Assembly: GCF_004015185.1 (NCBI RefSeq)
Contig: NZ_CP025746.1
Location: forward strand, 3,613,776 to 3,677,775
Source of the DNA: Clostridium manihotivorum
Lineage (GTDB): Bacteria; Bacillota; Clostridia; Clostridiales; Clostridiaceae
DNA: 64,000 bases
Reading direction: 5' to 3'
Shown here: in pieces, positions 34,360-43,585 of the stretch
Position numbering within the stretch: the stretch's first letter is position 1
Layout of the letters: every line of letters begins with the position of its first letter
Made by a program: the position numbers and the translations under genes
The notes under the pieces: generated by a model
Databases searched by the model: none
Seen by the model: the letters and a program-made list of their open reading frames with translations, nothing else
Told to the model about the DNA's origin: nothing

Positions 34360-34998
34360 TTAGGTTATATTACTTATGGAACCTATAATCATATCTATTA
34401 CAGAATCTGTGATGTCATCAAAAGTTACCATCTCATAGTCTTCAGGAATTTTTGTATAACTCATCCTTTGCAAGACTCCCATGATAGTTTGAAATATATA
34501 ATATCCTGTCTTTACTGGATTTAAATCTTCTCTAAAAGCTCCTTCTTTAATACCTTGTAGTATGGGGATATTTAAGAAGTATTTATTATCAGTTTTAACG
34601 AACTGTTCATAACTTATCTTTAGTTCTTCATTTGAATCATATGCTTCATAATACAAGTCAAAAAGCGTGATGAACTTCATTTGATCTTTATTTTCTTTAG
34701 CAAAGTTTACCCAAGAATAAAGCATCTTCTTAAGCTTACCTTTTCCATCTATTCCATTTTGGGAATTCTCTTTTATAAATTCAGTCATATTTTTAAGTAT
34801 ATCTATCTGTACTTCAAATATTAACTGCTCTATTGACTTAAAATGCTTATAAAAGGTCACCCTACTTACTTTTGCTAACTCACAAACATCTTTTATGCTT
34901 ACATTTATAAAGTTATGCTTTAGAAATAATGCTCTCCCTGCAGTTATTATTTCTTCACGATTTTTACTCTTCACATTTTGATGCCAGTTATCACTCAT
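34360..34998 (-). CDS. TetR-family transcriptional regulator
   Basis: 212 residues from the ATG at 34998, which overlaps the stop of the upstream MFS gene (ATGAGTGA), so the two are translationally coupled. The N-terminal HTH is clear: REEIITAGRALFLKHNFINVSIKDVCELAKVSRVTFYKHFKSIEQLI. The C-terminal ~150 residues form a ligand-binding helical domain. It probably represses its own operon through the palindrome at 36208-36222, with induction by an MFS substrate. Confidence 0.9.
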   Translation of the reverse strand: MSDNWHQNVKSKNREEIITAGRALFLKHNFINVSIKDVCELAKVSRVTFYKHFKSIEQLIFEVQIDILKNMTEFIKENSQNGIDGKGKLKKMLYSWVNFAKENKDQMKFITLFDLYYEAYDSNEELKISYEQFVKTDNKYFLNIPILQGIKEGAFREDLNPVKTGYYIFQTIMGVLQRMSYTKIPEDYEMVTFDDITDSVIDMIIGSISNIT

Positions 34999-36193
34999 TC
35001 TCAACGACCTCACTCATAAGTGGTTTCTTTGTTTGTTTAGTTAAAAATATAGTTCCAAGCAATATGAAACCTCCCACAGTATAAGGTAAGTTTATATGTT
35101 TGTCAAACAGATTTCCTGCCAGTATTGGACCAAGTACATTTCCTATACTAGTATAAGTAGTATTAAGCCCAGATACAAATCCCTGCTGATCTCCAGCCTC
35201 GTTAGCTAGCATAGTATTTACAGTAGGTCTCAAGAAAGAGTTAAATGCAAAAAACACAGAAGAAATCACTAAAAGATATAAGAAATTAACCTTCACAAGC
35301 ATCAAAAATAAAGCTACAGCAGACATTAAAAGCGAAAATTTAATCAACTTATATTCACCGAACTTCTTAATAGCCTTATCAATAAGTCCCACTTGAGTTA
35401 CAATTCCTATTATTGCACCAAGAGTTATCAATATAGAGATTTTATCAGCTGCTAGTCCATATCTTTGCTTTACATATAGAGAATATACAGTCTCGTAGTT
35501 CACAAGTCCGAAAGTCATTACAAAAATTAAAAGCAGATACTTAAAATATGGTGTATGTACAGACTGTACAAGTTGTTTGGTTATAGAATCTTCTTTTTTA
35601 CCAGACCTTCCTTTAGTTCTTTTTTCTAGCGGCAGTGTTTCTGGCAAAATTATTGTAAGAAGCGTTGCTACAAGGCCTAATCCAGAAGCAAAAAAATAGG
35701 GTACTCTTATTCCAAGCTGTGCTATTATTCCTCCAATACCTGGTCCAAGCACCATACCTAAGTTCATTGAGGCACTTAAGTATCCCATTCCTTTCGCTCT
35801 AGTTTCTTTTGTAGTCATATCTGCAACATAAGCCAAAACCGATGGCACCATTAAACCCAATCCTATGCCACCTATAAAACGTGCAATATAAAGCTCCAAT
35901 AGTACATGAGAAATAGCAAATATGAAATCAGAAATAACGGTTAGCAATAAGCCACCTAATATCAATTTTCTTCTTCCATATTTGTCTGAAAGCCTTCCAC
36001 CTATAGGAGAAAATATAAATTGCGCCGCTCCAAAAGCTGCAACTAAGTACCCAGCTGCTGCCCCACCAGCATTAAATTGCTTTAAATAATCAGGCAATAT
36101 AGGAATCACCATTCCTTGGCCTAGCAGTGCTATAAATAGATTAAGCATCAAAATTAGCAATGGGTATTTGTTTTTATTTACTTTATTAATCAT
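34991..36193 (-). CDS. MFS multidrug efflux transporter
   Basis: 400 residues from the ATG at 36193, five bases after GGAGG. Twelve transmembrane helices with motif A (GGRLSDKYGRRKLILGG, ~residues 72-88) and the antiporter motif C GLGLMVPSVLAY/GMVLGPGIGG region, typical of DHA1 drug/H+ antiporters such as NorA/Bmr/TetA(P)-like proteins. It is encoded with its TetR regulator downstream. The drug is unknown. Four bases upstream of the SD sits a TetR-type operator. Confidence 0.92.
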   Translation of the reverse strand: MINKVNKNKYPLLILMLNLFIALLGQGMVIPILPDYLKQFNAGGAAAGYLVAAFGAAQFIFSPIGGRLSDKYGRRKLILGGLLLTVISDFIFAISHVLLELYIARFIGGIGLGLMVPSVLAYVADMTTKETRAKGMGYLSASMNLGMVLGPGIGGIIAQLGIRVPYFFASGLGLVATLLTIILPETLPLEKRTKGRSGKKEDSITKQLVQSVHTPYFKYLLLIFVMTFGLVNYETVYSLYVKQRYGLAADKISILITLGAIIGIVTQVGLIDKAIKKFGEYKLIKFSLLMSAVALFLMLVKVNFLYLLVISSVFFAFNSFLRPTVNTMLANEAGDQQGFVSGLNTTYTSIGNVLGPILAGNLFDKHINLPYTVGGFILLGTIFLTKQTKKPLMSEVVENE

Positions 36194-36205
36194 TATGTCC
36201 TCCAT

Positions 36206-36234
36206 AGTTTACACAGTGTAAATGATTTACTCAA
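36206..36234 (-). promoter_or_regulatory. Promoter and TetR-type operator of the MFS-tetR operon
   Basis: On the minus strand TTGAGT (36229-36234) and TAAACT (36206-36211) are separated by 17 bases. The 15-base perfect palindrome TTTACACTGTGTAAA (36208-36222) covers the spacer and -10 box. This is the expected geometry for autorepression by the TetR protein encoded in the operon. Confidence 0.75.
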
Positions 36235-36526
36235 CGTATACCATTTTATAATAGCTTTTATTGTTTGTAAATATGCTTTTTAAGATATCCATTTTAAAAG
36301 TTTTTCTGGGCTCTAGAGTAGCTTTTAAAAGTATATGATAAAATCATATTAATTCTTTGCTCAAGGATCAGATGACTGACCACTTAATTTAAAAACCATA
36401 CTTTAACGTATCCTAAGTTCAAAGATAAAAAAGAGTAGGATAGATTTAATTTTCTATCCCACTCTATAATAACTTCTAAAACTCATAAAACTTATAACTT
36501 ATAAACTTAAGCTTTACTACAACTAT
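36235..36526. other. Intergenic with terminator of the TIM-barrel gene
   Basis: Stem AGAGTAGGATAG/CTATCCCACTCT at 36432-36465, with TTTTTATC after it on the minus strand, ends the gene at 36527. The remainder is AT-rich; a fragment GACCACTTAATTT near 36375 resembles one end of repeat family B. Confidence 0.55.
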
Positions 36527-37315
36527 CTAAAAATACGAGTTAATGTATTTAACAGATTGCTTAAGTCCCTCTACTGTCTTTGTTTCTAAAACACATCTAC
36601 AGTTATTCTCTTTGGCTAAATTTAGTTTAGAAGCTACATCAATTTCACCTGTTCCTAAAGCTAGGTGATTCTTATTAGCTGTAGCATCATGAACATGCAT
36701 ATGAATTAATCTATCAATATTTCTTCTAACAAATGCCGAATCCTTACCACCAATGCTATGATCATGTCCAATATCGTAGGTTAAAGCAAATACCTTACTT
36801 TCAAGGAGCAACTCAATTCCTTCTTCTTGAAAAGCTTCGTAACCATTGGTATTTTCTATGCATATTTTTATATCTTCTTCACCGATCAAATCTGTACATA
36901 ATTCTCTAAATGAAAGTAATTTTTCTAAATATATTTTCTTATACTTTTCAAATAGATATATCTTTTTTGATGGTAGTGTGAAATACACTCCTTTAGCCAT
37001 ATGCATATTAATAATAGGTATTTTCAGTTCCTTAGAAATTTCTATAGTGCTTCTAACGGTTTCTAAATATGCCTTTGAAACAGCTTCATTAAAGTCGCAT
37101 ATGTTTAGATTTTCATCAAGATGTAAAGTGAAAAATATATTTTTATTCTTCATCATTTCTCTCATATTTTCTATATCCATATTGCATTGTTGGTATTGAG
37201 GCATATTCATATTTATCTCAATAAAATCCAGACCTAAACTGTTACATAGATAGACACATTGCTCTAAGGAATCACATTCTATTAAGGTTGGCATTCCAAA
37301 TAATATATCATCCAT
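36527..37315 (-). CDS. Xylose isomerase-like TIM-barrel protein (sugar phosphate isomerase/epimerase family)
   Basis: 262 residues from the ATG at 37315 (AAAGGATG upstream); an earlier in-frame start overlaps the ABC gene and lacks a ribosome binding site. AP-endonuclease-2 fold: FIEINMNMP, FFTLHLDENLNICD, IINMHMAKG, ICIENTNGYEA, ALTYDIGHDHS, MHVHDATANKNHLALGTGEID, CVLETKT. The His/Glu/Asp metal ligands appear in IENT, DIGHDHS and HVHD. It could be an isomerase, epimerase or phosphodiesterase. It follows an ABC exporter gene by ~20 bases, in one operon before that gene was interrupted. Confidence 0.8.
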   Translation of the reverse strand: MDDILFGMPTLIECDSLEQCVYLCNSLGLDFIEINMNMPQYQQCNMDIENMREMMKNKNIFFTLHLDENLNICDFNEAVSKAYLETVRSTIEISKELKIPIINMHMAKGVYFTLPSKKIYLFEKYKKIYLEKLLSFRELCTDLIGEEDIKICIENTNGYEAFQEEGIELLLESKVFALTYDIGHDHSIGGKDSAFVRRNIDRLIHMHVHDATANKNHLALGTGEIDVASKLNLAKENNCRCVLETKTVEGLKQSVKYINSYF

Positions 37316-37337
37316 TTTTATACATCCTTTATTAGCA

Positions 37338-38536
37338 TTATATATAATAATTTTTGTGATTTTCATTATTCCAAAGCTTCTTAAAGTACTGACTTTCGCT
37401 AATTAATTGATCAAAGCTACCCAGTCCATCAATTTCCCCTGCTTTAAATGCATATATTACATCATAATCCTTTATGGAATTTAATCTATGTGCGATTGTG
37501 ATTATAGTTTTATTTTTTAAGAATTCTTTTAACCTTCTCATAACTAACTGTTCTGTAATGTTGTCTAGAGCCGAAGTGGCCTCATCTAAAATAACAATCT
37601 TTGCCTCTGAAAAATATATCCTAGCTAAAGCAACTCTTTGTCGCTCTCCTCCTGATAACATTATTCCTCTTTCACCAACCTCAGTATCCAGCCCCATTGG
37701 TAAGCTTTTATAAAAATCCTCTAATCCGACCTGATACATTGCTTTTATTATCTCGCTATCTGAAGCCTCTTTATCAAAGATAATATTTTCGCGCAAAGTA
37801 CCACTAAAGATAGGAGACTCTTGAGAAGTATATGAAATAAAATCATAGTACTTCCATAATCTAAGCTCTGATAAATCATAACTATCTATAAAAATCTTAC
37901 CCTCTTTAGGTTTTACTAGTCCTAATAATAATTTTACTATGGTTGATTTACCAGCTCCACTCTCTCCTACTAGGGCTATTGCACTACCTGATTCAATTCT
38001 TAATTCTAGCTTTTTGAATATATTCTTATTATTATAGGAAAACCCTACATTATCAAAGTATATATTTCCCTCTGTGGACATAAGAACTTTTCCTGAATTT
38101 AGATTTATTTCATCTGGCATGTTGAGTATATTTATTAAACGCTGAAAGGAAGTCTTATCTAGCTTGTATTGAACAAATAGTACATTAAATATAGCAATTG
38201 GAGAATAAGCTTTATCAATCAAAGTAAGTAAAGCTATTAATGCACCTGCAGACATCTTGTCCTCTTTCCAGCTAATATAAATCAAAATTATTTTAATTAT
38301 AATTACAAAAGCTGCAAAAATAGCAAAAAAAGCTTCATGTATCATCTTCATCTTAGTTTTTGATTTAACTATTTCTTCTGAAGCATATTCAGCCTTTCTT
38401 ATTTCCTTTGCAAACTTATTATTTACCCTAAAAACAACAAACTCCATAAATCCTCTTACTAAATATTTATTAAATATCTCTTCATTATTTAGAATAACGG
38501 ATTTAATGCTGTAAAGATATTTGAGCAAAACCTTAG
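37338..38536 (-). pseudogene. ABC exporter, 3' part (interrupted by IS66 element)
   Basis: About 399 codons of an ABC half-transporter: the end of the membrane domain (FAAFVIIIKIILIYISW..., a helix pair) and a full nucleotide-binding domain with Walker A GESGAGKST, signature LSGGERQRVAL, Walker B IVILDEATS and H-loop TIAHRL. The first codons after the insertion read TKVLLKYLY, and TKV is also the last part of the 5' fragment at 41355-41864. Removing the IS and one copy of the target repeat restores a single frame of ~570 residues. The fragment has no own ribosome binding site. Confidence 0.88.
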
Positions 38537-38603
38537 TGTAAGCGATGGAACATATACCGTATTGAAAAATATAAGCTTCACAAAAACTTGTGAAGCTTAT
38601 ATT

Positions 38604-38882
38604 TTAATAAAATCCTTCTTTTGCAATTTGCTTTATATAGTTATATTGTTTTCGAATAAGTTTCTTAAATTCCGAATCTGATAGGTCATCGAACAAGCAT
38701 ATGCCTTCTTCATAAAGGCATTCATAAATCAATTCTGCATAATCATCATCTTCTTTGTGCATTTTCTTGTATCTTTTTTCAAGTTCATATGGAAAATCAA
38801 GCGTATAAGCTATTTCATCAATTTTTTCGTTTAGAAAATCCTTGGTCATAGTCATCATGAAATCTATATTAGGCTGACTCAC
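38604..38882 (-). CDS. Small IS66-associated protein of unknown function
   Basis: 92 residues with a GTG start at 38882, eleven bases after GGAGG; the longer frame to 38990 lies in the end of tnpC and is a shadow. Sequence begins MSQPNIDFMMTMTKDFLNEK; it is helical and charged (FPYELEKRYKKMHKEDDDYAELIYECLYEEGI). The start overlaps the restored tnpC stop by about 14 bases, so it is translationally coupled to the transposase. Function unknown; it appears to be an accessory gene of this IS subtype. Confidence 0.65.
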   Translation of the reverse strand: MSQPNIDFMMTMTKDFLNEKIDEIAYTLDFPYELEKRYKKMHKEDDDYAELIYECLYEEGICLFDDLSDSEFKKLIRKQYNYIKQIAKEGFY

Positions 38883-40485
38883 TAGTTTTTTCCTCCTTTG
38901 GAGTAGTTTCTGTTGTAGTTGCTTTGCATTGAACTTGTACTTTCTCCGCCCATGGTAAATACTCTTCAAGTAAACATGGATTCGATGCAAAATTAATATT
39001 TGGTAACTGGCAAAAAATATAATGCAGATATTTATATGGATCTAAATTATTAGCATTTGACTGTATTTATAATGCTAAATACAATTGCGGATGCTTCCGC
39101 CCCGGCTACCGAATCGGAAAACAATGAGTTTTTCCTTGTAATTGCTACAGGCTTTACAGCGATTTCTGATAAATTATTAGATAGGGGTATTCTTCCATCT
39201 AGCAAGAAGTTAGTAAAATATTTTTTGTGATTCAGTGTATAATTTAAAGCCTTTCTCAACATATCTTGTGTTGTAAATGTTTTTTCTGCCCATGCAAAAA
39301 AGGCATCCAGTATAGGGACACTATAGATAAGTCTATTCTGTTTTCTTTCATCTGGAGATAGCTGTTTCCACTTTCTTTCTAGTTTAAAGAGTTTATCACA
39401 ATAAGCCCTGCCGACCGCTCCGCCAGAGCTCGGAATCTCTTTTTTTCTAGAATCTAAAGGAATAGCTTCCAGATAGTATCTTCGTAGGTGACTAAAGCAT
39501 AAGCATCTAGTAATTCCTTCAACCTTTTCATATCCAGCATATGCATCGGAGACATGATACCCTTTAAACTGCTCAAGAAATTTTTTTGCATGTTCACCTG
39601 AACGACTTCTGGTATATTGGTATAAAATTACCGGTAAGCTTTCGCAGTTGCCACTTCTATGTATCCATATATATGAATTGCTAGATGCCTTCTTACCTTT
39701 CTCTTTGTTTACCTGCCAAGTAGTTTCATCACTCATAATAATACTGCACTTTAATAATTGTTCATGCATCTTTTCATATAGAGGTTTTAGCCAATATTCA
39801 GTGCTTCGTATTATCCAGTTTGCCATCATATCTCTTTTAAGCTCTGCACCCATTCTTCTAAAGTCTTTTTCTTGGCGGTATAAAGGTACTGACATCATAT
39901 ACTTTTGATACATTATCCACGCTGTAATCGAAGGCGATGCTACGGAATGCGTAAGCACTGGAGCTGGCACAGGTGCACAATATATAGAATCATATGGATT
40001 AACGTCATTTTTTCCACATTCAGTACATTTATAAACGTATTGAACATAGTCTTTGATTATAAGCTTTGCTGGAATATATTCCATTTCGGATCTTACTTTT
40101 TTCTTACCAATAACTTTAAGATAACTTCCGCATATTTTGCACACTGCTTCTTCTTCATTAATAACGCATTCAACTATTTCATGTGGTAATGATTTAATCA
40201 ATTTTTCTCTGTCGCCTTTTTTTCTCACAGGTCGTTTATGTTCTTTTATATTAATAACTTTGGCCTCATCTATAATAGGATCAATTATTTCATCCAGAAA
40301 AGAATATTGTCCTTCTATTTGAGGAGTTTTTTCACTTGATGCTCCAAAACGTTGTTTTGATGCATGTAAAACTGCTTGAGTGAGAAGTTCAACATCATGC
40401 TCTAGCATAGTTACCTTTCCTGCGACTTTCTATTTTCATTTTCAAGTTCTTTAATTCGTAACTCTTTGCTATCTAAAAACTGCAT
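38869..40485 (-). pseudogene. tnpC: IS66 transposase TnpC, two frameshifts
   Basis: The main open part (39050-40408, 452 codons) has the Zn-binding CKICGSYL/YKCTECGK region and the DDE domain: IIMSDETTWQV (first Asp), SDAYAGYE (second Asp), and LDGRIPLSNNLSE with the Glu. The N-terminal helix is in another frame starting at the ATG at 40485 with AAGGAG upstream (MQFLDSKELRIKELENENRK); the frames meet near 40415. The C-terminus shifts at the extra base 39055, after which KANNLDPYKYLHYIF, the normal IS66 tail, is read to a stop at 38869. Two single-base changes thus break the gene. Confidence 0.85.
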
Positions 40486-40572
40486 GATTCAAGGCTCCTT
40501 TCTGGTTAATTAACTACTTATATTATACCAGAAAAACGGCTATTTACTAGCTTTTTAGCCATTTTTAGAAAA

Positions 40573-40935
40573 TCATTCCTGCAGTATCAATACTTTCTCG
40601 ATGTGCTTTTTTTGATCAATTTGTAAACCATCTAGAAGCCATTCCATTTGTCGTTTTGTTATATCACGTACTTCTCCTTCTGTTTTAGGCCATTGAAATT
40701 TCATGTCATCACAAAGAAACTTTGTAACCAATATAAAGCCGTTTTTATCCCATCGAAGTGCCCTAAGACAGCTATGTCTTTTATTGCAAAATAAGAAAAC
40801 ACTTGTGCCAGAGTAAGGATTAAGATTAAATTTTAATGAAACCAATGCGGCAAGTCCGTTTTGTTGCTTGCGGAAGTCGGTGGCACCGAGTGCAAGATAG
40901 ATGTGCTCCGCCCCATCGGCTATATGATTCATCAT
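40573..40935 (-). CDS. tnpB: IS66 accessory protein TnpB (Orf2)
   Basis: 120 residues. Conserved TnpB features: YLALGATDFRKQQNGLAALV, PYSGTSVFLFCNKR, KNGFILVTKFL and FQWPKTEGEV. TnpB is required with TnpA for IS66 transposition, role unclear. The start overlaps the tnpA stop (ATGA). Confidence 0.95.
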   Translation of the reverse strand: MMNHIADGAEHIYLALGATDFRKQQNGLAALVSLKFNLNPYSGTSVFLFCNKRHSCLRALRWDKNGFILVTKFLCDDMKFQWPKTEGEVRDITKRQMEWLLDGLQIDQKKHIEKVLILQE

Positions 40936-41270
40936 AAGTCTTGCAGAACCTTCATCAGTCCTGCTAAAGAATCTTGATTAAAGTTACTAGGAACAGTAAC
41001 TTGTATATTTTTATAAAGTATCTGAAAATCATCAGATTTACTTGGGTTTGAATTTGTATTATCAGGTTTTGAAAGAATTGTTGTAACTTCAGTAAAGGTC
41101 GTCTCTTCAACAGGTTTTTCATTTCTCTTTATCAATAGGTGATTCCAGTAATTGTACTTATGTCTACTGATTCCATTCTTTTCGCACCACTCTTTGATTG
41201 TTAGACCGCTTTTATTTTTTTCATTTATTCTCTGCTCCCAGAGAGTATAATTTTCATTCTTAGATATAAT
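40932..41270 (-). CDS. tnpA: IS66 accessory protein TnpA, possible ATT start
   Basis: The open frame covers about 112 residues. The N-terminal HTH is TLWEQRINEKNKSGLTIKEW...NGISRHKYNYW, the usual IS66 OrfA/IS3-like DNA-binding domain; the C-terminal half is variable (IQVTVPSNFNQDSLAGLMKVLQDL). There is no ATG/GTG/TTG between the GGAGG box (41276-41280) and the HTH in this frame. The codon at the expected distance is ATT (41268-41270), so a rare start or one more sequence error must be assumed. Confidence 0.75.
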   Translation of the reverse strand: MISKNENYTLWEQRINEKNKSGLTIKEWCEKNGISRHKYNYWNHLLIKRNEKPVEETTFTEVTTILSKPDNTNSNPSKSDDFQILYKNIQVTVPSNFNQDSLAGLMKVLQDL

Positions 41271-41354
41271 ATTAAAACCTCCAATCTGATTGCTTTAATA
41301 AAGCATATCAAATTAGAGGTCTATTTACATGACGGTATTTGTTCCATCGCTTAC

Positions 41355-41864
41355 AACCTTAGTTACTATAAATACTAAAATATAGCCTATCAGTATATAA
41401 ATCATAATAGTTTTGTCTATAGCTGCTATAAAAATCAAGCTAAAAATTACGCTTGGAATATGCTCACGAATCATTTGAAAATAGAAATCAAAAATTATAC
41501 TCTTTCCAGAACTCGCTCCATTTTCAACCTGCTGAATAAGACTTCCGGTTCCGAGAGTCTGATAGTTACTATAATCTATAGTACTTATTTTTCTCATAAC
41601 CTTCAGCTTAAAATCCAAGTAAATACCGTTAGACAACTTATTATTAGGATACTCGTCTATATAATTAAGTATACAGGTAGAGATTAATATAGCTCCATAA
41701 ATTAATATGACCTTTGCTGAAAGTGTTCCATATCCAAAACCATCTAGTACTTTTTGAAGATAGCTAGCACTATAAGTATTAAGAAAAGCTATAGCTACTC
41801 CTATAAAAATATAAGCGCTTGTAAGTGTCTTTCTCTTATTTAAAATATCTAAAAAATGATTCAT
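41355..41864 (-). pseudogene. ABC exporter, 5' part (interrupted by IS66 element)
   Basis: 170 codons from the ATG at 41864 (GGGAG seven bases upstream) to the insertion point. It contains the first membrane helices of an ABC half-transporter (AYIFIGVAIAFLNTYSASYL, VILIYGAILISTCILNYI, SVIFSLIFIAAID...IYILIGYILVFIVTKV). The frame then runs 10 codons into the IS. Together with 37338-38536 it formed one exporter of the drug/peptide/lipid type; the cargo is unknown. Confidence 0.85.
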
Positions 41865-42466
41865 AACTGTACTCCCTCTAATTTTATTTAGAATCAAATA
41901 TAGGATGCATCACCTCATAATGAAATTAACAATTCTAAATCTTATACAATAAGATATATGTTCCTTGCAAATCTTCCATCATTAAAGCAGTACATCTTTA
42001 GTACAGCTAAAACTGCTAGCAAATCTTTCTATTAGCCTCAGTACAATCTGCCAACAGATTATTTTAACTGTACTGAGTAGCTACTTAATTTTAGTCTCAC
42101 AATTATTCCACCTTTGCTTAATAATCAAAATAATCAACCTTATACTGTAAAAAGGTTTATGAAGCTACCTTCTTCAGTGAACTTTTATATATTTCCTAGG
42201 CAGTAAAAAATAATATGCTATATTGTTACTCAATTTTATTTATACCTCTTTTCAAATTAGTCATATTCACTTACACATGCTTAACTACAGCGTTCTCCCA
42301 AATATAATTTCCTAAAGAACAAAATAATTTAAGCTTTTATTTGCAATAAGCCTATAAACAATGTATCATATTTATGTAATATCTAAGAATATGTAGTATA
42401 AGAATAATTTATTATACTAACAAATTATTTTCAGCATACATAATCTATACAAAAAGGAGTATAAGT
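41865..42466. other. Intergenic upstream of the broken ABC exporter
   Basis: About 600 bases. 41909-41996 looks like a worn copy of repeat family B (CACCTCATAATGAAATT ... AAAGCAGTACATC). CAGTACA (42049) and TGTACTG (42073) can pair over a short distance. No small gene with a ribosome binding site was found. Confidence 0.4.
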
Positions 42467-42703
42467 ATGAAAGCAGTGTACAAAAACCCTAAAGAATTAG
42501 CAACAAAATTATTAGATGTAGTTGATTCATATAGAGAGGGCTTAACTACTTACGAAAAATTTGAGAGTACCATTCTTACTCTTATAGAAAAGAATGAAGA
42601 CAGAATCTACAAAAATGGTTTTATGCCTGTTAAGCTTATCAATATAATAGGTGAAGATAGAAAAGCGCTTATTGATGAAGTTGCAAGCAAGATAACTAAA
42701 TAA
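42467..42703 (+). CDS. Small conserved clostridial protein (TIGR04540-like)
   Basis: 78 residues, AAGGAG eight bases upstream of the ATG. The pattern MKAVYKNPKELATKLLDVVDSY...FESTILTLIEKNEDRIYKNG...IIGEDRKALIDEV resembles a small helical family I recall as TIGR04540 from clostridia; this assignment is from memory. No signal or membrane helix. Function unknown. Confidence 0.65.
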   Translation: MKAVYKNPKELATKLLDVVDSYREGLTTYEKFESTILTLIEKNEDRIYKNGFMPVKLINIIGEDRKALIDEVASKITK

Positions 42704-43049
42704 GATTTTTAAGGGAAATAATTTCTGGCTACGCCATAGGATTATTTCCCTTTTCTAATTATTATGGTATATAAATCATATTTTCAGAAGCTAACTCTTA
42801 AATTAATCTATTTACTGTATATTACCTTCGAAAATTCAAATCTATCTTTTCCTATAATTCTCCAACAACTAACATTATTATACTATATATCCATAAACCG
42901 CAACTACAAAAAATATTAATTGCATTATTACAATTACTATGTTATATTATTATCACAGTAAATTGCATCCAATTAAATCATGCTCAACTTATAAATCTAT
43001 TGTTTACTTGGAATGATTTATAAAATTACTTACATTAAGGAGATTACAT
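42704..43049. other. Terminator and intergenic region
   Basis: A stem AAGGGAAATAAT/ATTATTTCCCTT (42711-42752) followed by TTTTC ends the gene at 42703. The remainder is AT-rich and should hold the promoter of the next gene; nothing else was recognised. Confidence 0.6.
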
Positions 43050-43454
43050 ATGGACAAGATAATCGAGTTTTTAGAAAAGAACAATATAGGCATTTTAGCT
43101 ACATCTGAGAATGACAAACCTCATGGTAGACCTCATCATATTCATCTAATAAAAGATGGTAAATTCTATTTCACCACTGCCAATACAAAAAAAGCATTTG
43201 CTCAACTTAAAGGAAATCCTTATGTTGAATTTATAGTAACAACTTCAGACTTTGTAACAGTTAGACTAAGCGGGAAAATTGAGTTTGCTAAAGATTTGGC
43301 TGAAAAGCAGTTAGTTATAGATAATGCCCCTTTAGTAGCAAAAGGTTATAAAACAGCTGACAATCCAATTTTTGAAGTATTTTATCTTCAACATGGCGAA
43401 GCTATATACTCAAACATATTATCTGGCAAGCCAGATGAGGTTTTCAGTTTCTAG
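43050..43454 (+). CDS. Pyridoxamine 5'-phosphate oxidase-like flavin-binding protein
   Basis: 134 residues. Split-barrel fold: IIEFLEKNNIGILATSENDKPHGRPHHIHLIKDGKFYFTTAN then KKAFAQLKGNPYVEFIV, characteristic of the PNPOx-like family binding FMN or F420-like cofactors. AAGGAGAT precedes the ATG. It is too short and divergent for a true PdxH, so it is probably an FMN-binding oxidoreductase of unknown substrate. The 3' part is present a second time, truncated, at 54294-54590. Confidence 0.85.
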   Translation: MDKIIEFLEKNNIGILATSENDKPHGRPHHIHLIKDGKFYFTTANTKKAFAQLKGNPYVEFIVTTSDFVTVRLSGKIEFAKDLAEKQLVIDNAPLVAKGYKTADNPIFEVFYLQHGEAIYSNILSGKPDEVFSF

Positions 43455-43585
43455 ATCTTAGAAAACTTCTAACTAAACAATTAAGAGAAGTCTATATACC
43501 TTTTGACTTCTCTTATCTATTATTACGTATGAGACAGCACGTAGAACATTAACTTATGTTCTTCAAAAAAATCACCTTTTCTTCC
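43158..43585. repeat. 428-bp direct repeat flanking the RHS island, copy 1
   Basis: From GGTAAATTCTATTTCACCAC inside the PNPOx-like gene to about 43585. It covers that gene's 3' part, its terminator (stem AAGAGAAGTC/GACTTCTCTT, 43483-43514) and a remnant of the 3' end of the acetyltransferase found whole at 54659. It matches 54294-54721 in the same orientation with only a handful of differences over most of its length; the last ~40 bases are more diverged. Confidence 0.92.

Larger units (their letters stand above)
38529..41363 (-). mobile_element. IS66-family insertion sequence with target duplication
   Basis: The ends are inverted repeats starting GTAAGCGATGGAACA: 38538 on the left, the complement ending at 41354 on the right (about 23 bp, two mismatches). 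A 9-base AACCTTAGT flanks both ends (38529-38537, 41355-41363), giving the ~8-bp target duplication typical of IS66. Inside are tnpA, tnpB, tnpC and one small extra gene, in normal IS66 order on the minus strand. tnpC has two frameshifts, so this copy is probably not active by itself. Confidence 0.92.

Noticed and set aside
38883-38990. Longer version of the small IS66-associated protein
   Set aside because: These codons overlap the end of tnpC in another frame; a GTG start with GGAGG at the right distance fits better.
36527-41864. ABC exporter plus TIM-barrel gene as a RiPP cluster
   Set aside because: No precursor peptide, modifying enzyme or peptidase domain was found nearby; the exporter lacks a C39 domain.
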